Source of the DNA: Bufo bufo
Lineage: Eukaryota > Chordata > Amphibia > Anura > Bufonidae
DNA length: 64,000 bases
NCBI RefSeq assembly: GCF_905171765.1
Contig: NC_053390.1
Span: 512,971,565-513,035,564 of the forward strand
Direction: 5' to 3'
The position numbers and the translations under genes are program-made. Below the pieces are notes generated by a model. That model worked only from the letters and a program-made list of their open reading frames with translations. It searched no databases and had not been told where the DNA came from. Positions 57,118 through 64,000 of the stretch are shown here, piece after piece (the stretch's first letter is position 1; each line of letters begins with the position of its first letter).

Positions 57118-57571
57118 TCTATATTGGGAACTGAATGGGAGGATGATTCTTATTAATCAACATGACAAGAAAACTTCAAATCGACACATAGCATCAATAT
57201 GCTAAAATTATATACATAGATAGGCTTCACCCTGGGGGTCTTCTGACCCTGTACAGCATTAAAATACTAAAATCGCACATAAAACGCAGTTCACACTAAT
57301 TGCGTTTTTGATGCGTTTTTGATGCGGTTCTCTTCAAAAATTTCATTTTGACCTTGTAGTCTTCTCCATGAACCTGTTTTTATCGTTAATAAATATATGG
57401 GATGTTATTTATGGTTATAATTGTCATTTAAATATGTTTTATGCTGCGAATAGTGATACAAGTAAGCAACAACGTAATCCATCCCACCTATTAGGAGAAG
57501 CCCAGAAAAGTGGGATTGTGGGTAGGAAAAAAAACCCACATATAAGGAGTGAGAATCCACTCACTCAGTTG

Positions 57572-57612
57572 GCCACTGAGGAAGGGGTGTATGACCCTGA
57601 AACGCGTCTGGA
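57572..57612 (+). ncRNA. PLE hammerhead ribozyme, right arm
   Basis: CTGAGGA (57576-57582) is followed by stem II A83-G86 pairing with C95-T98 (AGGG/CCCT, loop GTGTATGA), GAAAC (57599-57603), a 2-bp stem III (AC/GT with GC loop), the cleavage triplet GTC and TGG, which pairs with CCA just before the core as stem I. Every conserved core base of the hammerhead is present. Confidence 0.8.
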
Positions 57613-58449
57613 AAATACAGAGTGAGCGTGGATTCCTGGAAAGAGTAAGAAAGCTTTCTACAACAAAGACATCGCTACACGAGATTTTTCTCCGGCATAG
57701 AACCGGAGCTCAAGTCACACACCAGTGACGTCAATTCAGCGTCCAGCCGGCACCCTAGACAACCAGGTCACGTGGGACGCCACGTCTTGGCCGAGCACAC
57801 CACTGGAAAATCAGCGCTGCGGAGAGTCAGCCAGGAAGGGTAAGACCGGAACACTGTAAGCGACGAGAGACTGTAAGTAGCTGGAGTTCAGTCTCCGATT
57901 TTGGCACATATCTCTGCTTGTCCAGAATATCGGATCAAGGGACACTATTATCATTATTGCTCCATTAGGACTGGGCCACAGGGCCGTTATTGATTAGTAT
58001 CACTATTGCTTCAACGTCATTGGCTACAGTGGAATCGCTACACTATTGCAGCATATGAATAGGACTCACATTGGGACATTCATTTTGCTCTTACCACCGC
58101 AATACTATCATATTGCCAGCATCGCTAACTTCATACAGATTAATGTTAGGATCCCAGTGACGTTCTGCTTATGTGTTTTATGTATGTTTTAATGGTTTTA
58201 AGGGTGTGTTCTTAAAATATTAATAAATATCTGTACTATATTCATCTAGTGATCCCTTTTTAGAGTGCCCCCTCACTTTTCTATATTGCTATTACCTCTT
58301 TCGGGTCCTGAGGGTAGGACCGGAGGGTGAGCACCTACCCATACGGAACGGGGGTGAGCCGCTGTACGCTTTACGTTTTTTTCATTATCAGTTCCATCAC
58401 AATTTGCTTCTTCAGATTGACACAGGCGCAACATATTTCTGTGAAGTAC

Positions 58450-59538
58450 TCAAACACAATCAGTTCCTTCCTTCTGGACTTCGTACACTGGCCCATTTGC
58501 ATACTTGCGGGCAACTACACGATACGGCACAGCCTCCCACCTGCTTTCCAATTTTCCTTGAGGCTTCTTGACACGTACCAGCACCAGGTCACCTGGCTGC
58601 AATGGTGCCCTTTGCACCGGGGTCTTATCAGGATGAGAATTTTCTTGCAGACGCTGACGCACCAATCGATGAACTGTCTCAAGTCTCTGCCGGTGTGCCC
58701 GCACCCAGGAGGCTGGATCTCTTGGAGGGAACCCATCCACATCATTTAACTGTAACTCTCCGACACTTCGCCCAGATCGTCCAAAGAGGAGAGTATAAGG
58801 AGAATACCCTGTTGTAGAATGGACCTGATTGTTATAGGCCCACACCATCTCAGACAAGAACTGAGGCCACTGTAACTTCTTGTCCTCCTCCAAAGTCCGC
58901 AAAATCTGTAGCAGAGTTCTATTGAATCGTTCGCAGGCTCTGTTTCCTTGGGGATGGTATGCAGTCGTGTGCGACTTCTTTATCCCGTAGATACGTTGAA
59001 CCTCTTTCATCACATGTCCCTCAAAGCAAGCCCCTTGGTCAGTGTGGATGCGTTGTGGACACCCGTACACTCGGATGAAATCTTGGCATAGGGCTCGAGC
59101 TGCCGACTCAGCGGTCTGGTCCTTGGTGGCGGTCACCACCGCAAATTTGGTGAAGTGGACCACCATTACGAGACAGTACTGGTGCCCACTGTTGGATGGG
59201 CCCACCATTAGGTAGTCTATCATGACGATCTCCAAAGGTTCCTGGGTCACTATGGTTTGCAGGGGAGCTCTTTGTTCTATCGCCTTATGGATCTCGCAAG
59301 TTCGACATCTATGACATACTTCTTCGACCATTTGACGGAGGCCTGGGCAGTAAATCAGTCGCTGTAGCCAACGAAAGGTCTTCTCATGACCAAAATGTCC
59401 ATTCTTATTATGAGCCTCAAGAGCCAATGATTGAGCCAGTTCACTAGGCACTACGATTTGGTAACAAATGTCGATTTCAGAAGGCAGATATACCTTTCGG
59501 CATAGCACTCCCCATTTTTCATCTCTAACTTTTCCCAC
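58450..59538 (-). pseudogene. Gypsy integrase
   Basis: The 362-codon frame is free of stops. The zinc-binding region has His43/His51 with CHRCRTC (Cys78, Cys81). The catalytic core shows D108 (MIDYLMVG), D167 (HTDQGACF) and E203 (ACERFNRTL), a D-58-D-35-E spacing typical of retroviral-type integrases. AYHPQGNRACERFNRTLLQI and WAYNNQVHSTTGYSPYTLLF are conserved. A C-terminal SH3-like stretch (LQPGDLVLVRVKKPQGKLES) follows. It stops early at DCV/TGA near the PLE insertion; the tail lies at 54846-55194. Confidence 0.88.
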
Positions 59539-60647
59539 TGACTCAGGACTGATAGCATTTCACGTGTCAGTCGTTCTCTTTCCACTTTACAGGGCTTCTT
59601 GCCTTTCTCAACACACTTGATCATTTTCGCCAGCCCCTCATGGGCCTGCTGTATTTTCACCCATTCCTGTCGTGAGGGGCCAAAGAAAGGAGCCGTTTCG
59701 GTCCCTTCCACTGCACACTGCATAGCAATGACCAAGGCTTGTGAAAATCTGCTGAAGTCAGACACCTCCACATGCTCTAACTCATGATCCACATCTCCAC
59801 TGGGGGCCTGGGTAGTCACCCTAGAAAGTCCATTTTGGTTCTCTGTCTTGGACAGATACTTAATGTGGTAATTGAACTTAGACATTCGGGCTATCCACCT
59901 CTGGTCCAAAGCCCCGAGCTTGGCATTTTCCAGGTGAGCTAATGGGTTGTTATCAGTCAGTACTAAGACTTCAGCTCCGGTCAGATACTCAGAGAATTTC
60001 TTAGTCATGGCCCATACCAGTGCCAACAGTTCTACCTTAAATGAACTATATATGTCAGGATTTCTCTCAGAATCTCGCAAAGATCGGCTGGCATACGCTA
60101 TGACACGCTCTTGGCCATCCTGGAACTGAGAAAGCACCGCTCCGAGACCATACAGGGGTGCATCCGTATATAGCTGGATGGGCAAGTGGTAATCAGCATA
60201 CGCCAAGATTGGGGCCGTTGTCAGAGCATCCTTCAATGCCTGGAAGTCGTGTTCTTGTTCAGGGCCCCATTTCACGGACCGGTTCTTCGGACTCCCGGAG
60301 GTGCCTCGTAGGAGAGCATTAAGTGGTGCTGCTACCCTAGCAAAGTCCTTAATAAACCGTTGATAGTAGCCGGCTACTCCCAGGAACGCTCTCACCTCTC
60401 GCAGGGTAGTCGGTGTCGGCCAATCTTGAACAGCCGCTATCTTGTCCCTCGATGGCCTTACCCCTTCTCCTGATACACAATGACCCAAGTAATCAATTTC
60501 AGATTGGAACAACCAACATTTACTGGGTTTCAGTTTGAGCCCATGTTCCTGCAATCGTTGAAATACTTGTCCCAACTGGTGGAGATGGTCCTCAAAGGTT
60601 GCTGTCGTCCAAGTAGATGAGAGTGAACTCAAAGTTGAAGTCACCAA
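59451..60647 (-). pseudogene. Gypsy RT end and RNase H
   Basis: The 398-codon frame starts in the RT thumb (LGQVFQRLQEHGLKLKPSKC, YLGHCVSGEGVRPS), continues through FLGVAGYYQRFIKDFA and into RNase H: LYTDAPLYGLGAVLSQ (first Asp), ELLALVWAM (Glu) and LTDNNPLAHL (Asp). The expected YTDASxxG reads YTDAPLYG. The overlap with the integrase frame at 59451-59538 shows a frameshift there; another lies at 60600. Confidence 0.85.
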
Positions 60648-61724
60648 GACATTTCTCCATCAATCGTTGAAACGTTCCAGGTGCATTTGTCAACCCAAAG
60701 GGCATCCGGTTAAATTCGTATAGTCCCATGTGCAAGATAAAGGCTGTCTTTTCCTTATCTTTCTCGGCCATTGGCACCTGCCAATACCCACTAGCCAGGA
60801 GAAGTACCGGGCTCTTCCTAGTGCCGAAAGGGACTCCTCAATCCGAGGTAAGGGGTAGGAATCTCGTATGGTGCAGGTGTTCAACTTTTGATAGTCTACG
60901 CAAAACCGAATGGACCCATCTTTCATCCTTACTAGTACCACTGGAGCTACCCAAGGACTTTGGCTTTCTTGAATGATCCCACTCTGCAGCATCTGGGTCA
61001 ACAGTTCTTTCACCTCCTGATACATCTGTGGAGGAATTTGTCGGTAGCGCTCTCTGATTGGAGGGGTGTCTCCTGTGGGAATCTCATGGTAGATCCCTGT
61101 TGTACATCTAAAATCTTCAGCATGACGTGCAAAGGTTGTGCGGTTTTCCCATAACAGTTCATCTACCTTCCGGATCTGTTCCAGAGAACACAAAGAAGTC
61201 TCTATCTTCATCTGTTCTCGAATTGCACCGCCATTCCATTTAGGGGTGGTTTTCCTGCCTTCCCCCATAGACACGGTTACGGTCCATTCACCTCGTTCAG
61301 CTGGCCTCAACTGCATCGGGGTCGCTTTCCTCACTTCCTCCGGAGTCACATAGAGGTTAGCCAGCAGCCTTCCTGGGGCTAGGTCTACACTCTGATCCTG
61401 GGTGTTCACACATCGGAGGAGTACTCTCCCATTGCGGACTACTGCCAAGGAACGGGCTACTAGTGGATCAACACTTCTTCCGGCTGTTGGCAGTGGTTCT
61501 ATCAGCACAGCTATGCCCTCTAGTTTCCTACAGGTGCCTACAGGCATGGACACTATCATCTCCCGTCTAGGTGGCAACGTAACTTTTGTATGCAGAGGGA
61601 CCAAAATTCGAGCAAGAGGACACTGTGCATCTGAACTTTTCTGTAAGCCACATGTTCGGACCAGCCGTTTGAGTAGGCCGATGGCAAGTGGTTTCTCTCC
61701 AATAACCATGACCTTTCTTTTCAA
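60592..61724 (-). pseudogene. Gypsy protease-RT linker and RT palm
   Basis: The first frame (61724-60690) runs from a post-protease linker to the RT fingers: YRQIPPQMYQEVKELLTQML, SPWVAPVVLVRMKDGSIRFC, VDYQKLNTCTIRDSYPLPRI. It loses phase at FSWLVGIG; a second frame (60777-60592) goes on with [33 protein letters not shown] and the catalytic YLDD near 60600. All RT motifs are present but in two frames. Confidence 0.85.
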
Positions 61725-61725
61725 A

Positions 61726-62072
61726 GAGAATCTGATCCAATTATTTTAACACATTCATCCACAAGATGACAGGGACCTTTACTTCATGTGACTCCTGTAC
61801 CACCACAATGCCCTTCTTGCCTAGATCTTGGCCACATAATCAACCACTCCTATGAATGTATGGGGATCATATTTCACATGTTGCTCAAAGCACCGTTCGT
61901 AACAGTCTCTACTCAGGGTCGTTACTTGTGTCAATCATCCCGGTAACCGGAATACCTTCCAATTCCATCTGTATGATGGGATTTGCAGCGATCAGGTCCT
62001 CTACAGGGCATTCTCCCCTCATAGTCTCCTTCTCAGTTTCCCCTACTGCCCGCCCTACTGCAGCAGGGGATT
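61726..62072 (-). pseudogene. Gypsy aspartic protease remnant
   Basis: The minus strand reads PIIQMELEGIPVTGMIDTSN, where the active-site triad is D-T-S in place of D-T-G, then shifts frame to VTTLSRDCYERCFEQHVKYD. Several stops follow. The position between nucleocapsid and RT fits the protease. Confidence 0.6.
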
Positions 62073-62558
62073 TCAGTTTAACGGCGGTCTCTCATAAACT
62101 TGTCGCTGCTCTGGACATCTAGCAGCAATGTGGCCCAGGCGTCCACCTTCCCAGCAGCGTATTTCCCGTCGCTCTGGCCATTGGTTTGGGCCCCTTCGGT
62201 AAGCCCCATCCTCATCCCTCCAGCGGGGTTGTGGGTGATTCTGACCTTCTTGGTGTGAACGGCCCACCCCTTTGTCTCTAGTTTTCTGGAGGCCTGCAAT
62301 TCTCATAGAATTCTCATTACAACTGGTTTGTAGGTGTTCCATTTGCTCTTGCAATTTCTGCATTACTGTAAGTATCTCTTTAAATGTCCCTTTTTCCACT
62401 GTTTCTGGGCCAGAGCTAGCCCCCTGCGACAATGTAACTCCAACTGCGGTCTGAGGCTTCTGAACCATACTATTGGCACGTGAGATGGCCTCTACCTGTA
62501 CGTCATGAAATTTAGCATCAGTCTCCCGTCGTATAAAGTCCTGCATAGCAACAGTCAA
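62073..62558 (-). pseudogene. Gypsy gag C-terminus with altered zinc knuckle
   Basis: The frame contains a coiled-coil-like ILTVMQKLQEQMEHLQ and a basic stretch, ending in IRCWEGGRLGHIAARCPEQR. The nucleocapsid knuckle should be C-x2-C-x4-H-x4-C; here the second Cys is Gly (CWEGGRLGHIAARC), so zinc binding is probably lost. Frameshifts separate it from the gag core at 62697 and the protease. Confidence 0.75.
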
Positions 62559-63047
62559 ACTGTCATCACGGATCCCCAGAATAAACTGGTCATGGAGTGT
62601 CCGATCAGGGTTACAGAAGGCTGGTGAGCCCCCTCTTTCCTTCCCTTGAATATCTCGGAGCAGGTCTTGTAGGGCATTTGCATACTGAGGGCGACTTTAA
62701 TGCTCCGTTTGTACCCTCTGGAAGAACCGTGCCTGCAGGGACCCCAGCAATGCGGTTTCTCCATAGATAGTTTCTAGAATCTGGACAACTTGCTCAAATG
62801 TCTGTCTTTGTTCAAATGGCCGCAATATCACTGTAGTCTTAGCATCTCCTTGTAACGTCAATATGGCTAGCTCTACTAGTACTTCTGGTGCGGTCTCGTA
62901 CATGCGCTGTACCATTCGTATCTGCTCTGCCCACAAACTCACAGACATATTATTGCCATCAAACTTTGCTAACCGACTCATTACAGCCCCTGCTGGCATT
63001 CTTCCTCCAGCACCATCCCTCCTAACGGGTGCATCGCCTTCCATTCT
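62559..63047 (-). pseudogene. Gypsy gag, capsid-like part
   Basis: The likely start is the Met at 63047 (MEGDAPVRRDGAGGRMPAGA). The frame goes on with AKFDGNNMSVSLWAEQIRMV, ILTLQGDAKTTVILRP and ILETIYGETALLGSLQARFF, a retrotransposon capsid pattern (W near the start, aromatic/helical blocks). It stops at TAA 62697; a frame-shifted continuation (VALSMQMPYKTCSEIF, then DHTL-type residues) runs to 62559. Confidence 0.7.
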
Positions 63048-63119
63048 GGTAGGCGGATCCTGCCGAACTACGCCAATTTGTGAACCGAGAGCAAGACAGG
63101 TGATTTGACTCCGCCACCA

Positions 63120-63621
63120 GAAAAGAGTGCGTACGCAGAAGTCAAGATTAGGAAAATTGCATTTACTATAAATTAATAAAAGCAGGTTAACAGTGAAGTT
63201 ACAGAGGTAAAGACAAGCAAAATCTTCAAAACTGTATAAACAATACAAGCTAAACACTGCAACAATTTTCACCTTTGTTGTGTCCGTATTCGCAGTGCGG
63301 ACACTAAGAAATAATAGTCCCAGAAACTGTTCCTAACTGACCCTAACTTTCAAGCGGGTGCACACCCCCCTTATCCCAGTGGTCCAAGTGGACCGCTTAC
63401 AGTTTGTGGAAGTGCACTGTGGGGCCCGATATCGTCCTTTTCCTTTAACCAGCGCAGCATCCGCAACAAAGAAGTCCTCCTCAGCAGGCCGGAAAACCAG
63501 TTGAATATAATCCAGGATTATTACAGTTACTGTCCGGTACCTCGACAGCACTGTGAGTCTCTTTACTGTTTGGGGCAATCCACACAGCCCAATGTCGGCT
63601 CCACAGGTTAGTTGCTGCACA
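63120..63621 (-). mobile_element. Gypsy 5' LTR
   Basis: The right border (minus-strand tgtgcagcaac) is fixed by the match to the 3' LTR fragment at 54305-54409. The left border is set near 63120 just before tggtggcggagtc, a possible primer-binding site. About 500 bp. The gag start codon lies about 75 bp further on. Confidence 0.6.
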
Positions 63622-63622
63622 T

Positions 63623-64000
63623 TACAATTTTGACTGTGAAATAATAGCAGTCAGTTGCCTTCACGCGTGTGCGTTTCAGGGCCTGCCAGGGCACAGTGTC
63701 ACACCAGTGCAACTCATATCTGGTGTAACAGTAGTGTACATTTAAAAAAAAACTACAATTTTGACTGTGAAATAATAGCAGTCAGTTGCCTTCACGCATG
63801 TGCGTTTCAGGGCCTGCCAGGGCACAGTATCACACCAGTGCAACTCATATCTGATGTAACAGTAATGTACATTTAAAAAAAAACTACAATTTTGACGGTG
63901 AAATAATAGCAGTCAGTTGCCTTCAAACGTGTGCGTTTCAGGGCCTGCCAGGGCACAGTGTCACACCAGTGCAACTCATATCTGGTGTAACAGTAGTGTA
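63623..64000. repeat. 131-bp tandem repeat, 2.9 units, runs off the window
   Basis: tacaattttgactgtgaaat recurs at 63623, 63754 and 63885, exactly 131 bp apart. Units differ by a few bases and contain tgcgtttcagggcctgccag and an A-run. The gypsy LTR is inserted at its left edge. Confidence 0.9.

Larger units (their letters stand above)
55211..58382 (-). mobile_element. Penelope-like element with inverted arms
   Basis: The 3.17-kb insertion is flanked by a perfect 15-bp duplication cattatcagttccat (55196-55210 and 58383-58397), and the gypsy pol reads on at both sides. Arms of about 1.1 kb (55211-56390 and 57165-58292) are inverted copies; the left has about 27 bp absent from the right (near 55710). 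Between them is a unique centre with the GIY-YIG gene. Inverted terminal arms, long duplication, hammerheads and GIY-YIG together identify a Penelope-like element; the RT is lost by 5' truncation. Confidence 0.88.
54306..63621 (-). mobile_element. Ty3/gypsy LTR retrotransposon (minus strand), with nested PLE
   Basis: Reading right to left: 5' LTR (about 63621-63120), gag, protease remnant, RT, RNase H, integrase, [PLE insertion], end of pol, 3' non-coding, truncated 3' LTR. The pol domain order (RT-RH-IN) is that of Ty3/gypsy. Frameshifts split pol in several places. The internal length without the PLE is about 5.5 kb. Confidence 0.85.

Noticed and set aside
58327..58749. Plus-strand frame over the integrase region
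   Set aside because: Antisense of the integrase C-terminus and the PLE border.

Overview
The window looks like intergenic or intronic DNA of a large, repeat-rich vertebrate genome, most likely an anuran amphibian (inference). The reasons are the mixture of Tx1-type L1, CR1, BEL/Pao, Ty3/gypsy, DIRS-type tyrosine-recombinase and Penelope-like (PLE) retroelements with Tc1/mariner, hAT and TTAA-target DNA transposons, plus broken copies of the vertebrate genes CENPL and, probably, STK31. I see no intact host gene, no rRNA or tRNA gene, no CRISPR array and no bacterial operon.

Layout. 1-2.75 kb: PLE end with a hammerhead-ribozyme fold, a hAT MITE with an 8-bp target duplication, one possible host exon and another MITE. 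2.79-4.26 kb: 94-bp tandem repeats split by a 720-bp solo LTR. 4.34-4.56 kb: STK31-like kinase fragment. 4.56-8.46 kb: L1 ORF2 remnant split by a 929-bp solo LTR. 8.5-13.5 kb: BEL/Pao leader, gag and protease remnant with a nested, internally deleted Tc1. 14.1-15.2 kb: processed pseudogene of CENPL, abutting a hAT transposase fragment (15.2-16.0 kb). 16.0-18.1 kb: two more STK31-like pieces with inverted 94-bp repeats between them, split by a 987-bp hAT. 18.1-20.1 kb: second L1 (ORF1 and endonuclease). 20.1-28.0 kb: PLE end, fold-back MITEs, a 102-bp tandem array and other short transposons. 28.0-28.4 kb: Tc1 fragment.

28.4-46.0 kb is the most striking part: a nearly complete CR1 LINE (minus strand, ORF1 esterase plus ORF2 endonuclease/reverse transcriptase) whose 5' side runs directly into a 13.7-kb array of about 46 tandem ~296-bp monomers. 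Each monomer carries a TATA-like box and a splice-donor-like site in the CR1 sense direction, so the array reads as an amplified LINE promoter. It is cut at a TTAA by a DNA transposon (46.0-49.3 kb) made of hairpins and a 155/173/191-bp minisatellite, which runs into a 200-N assembly gap.

49.5-63.6 kb is a nested stack. A Ty3/gypsy element (minus strand) carries a 3.2-kb PLE in its pol gene, with a 15-bp target duplication, long inverted arms and a hammerhead in each arm. A DIRS element (gag, RT, RNase H, tyrosine recombinase, internal complementary region, right terminal repeat) sits in its 3' LTR. The last 380 bp are a 131-bp tandem repeat running off the end. Almost every coding region is broken by stops or frameshifts. 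The exceptions in reading frame are CR1 ORF1, the gypsy integrase, the PLE GIY-YIG domain and the short STK31 C-lobe piece.
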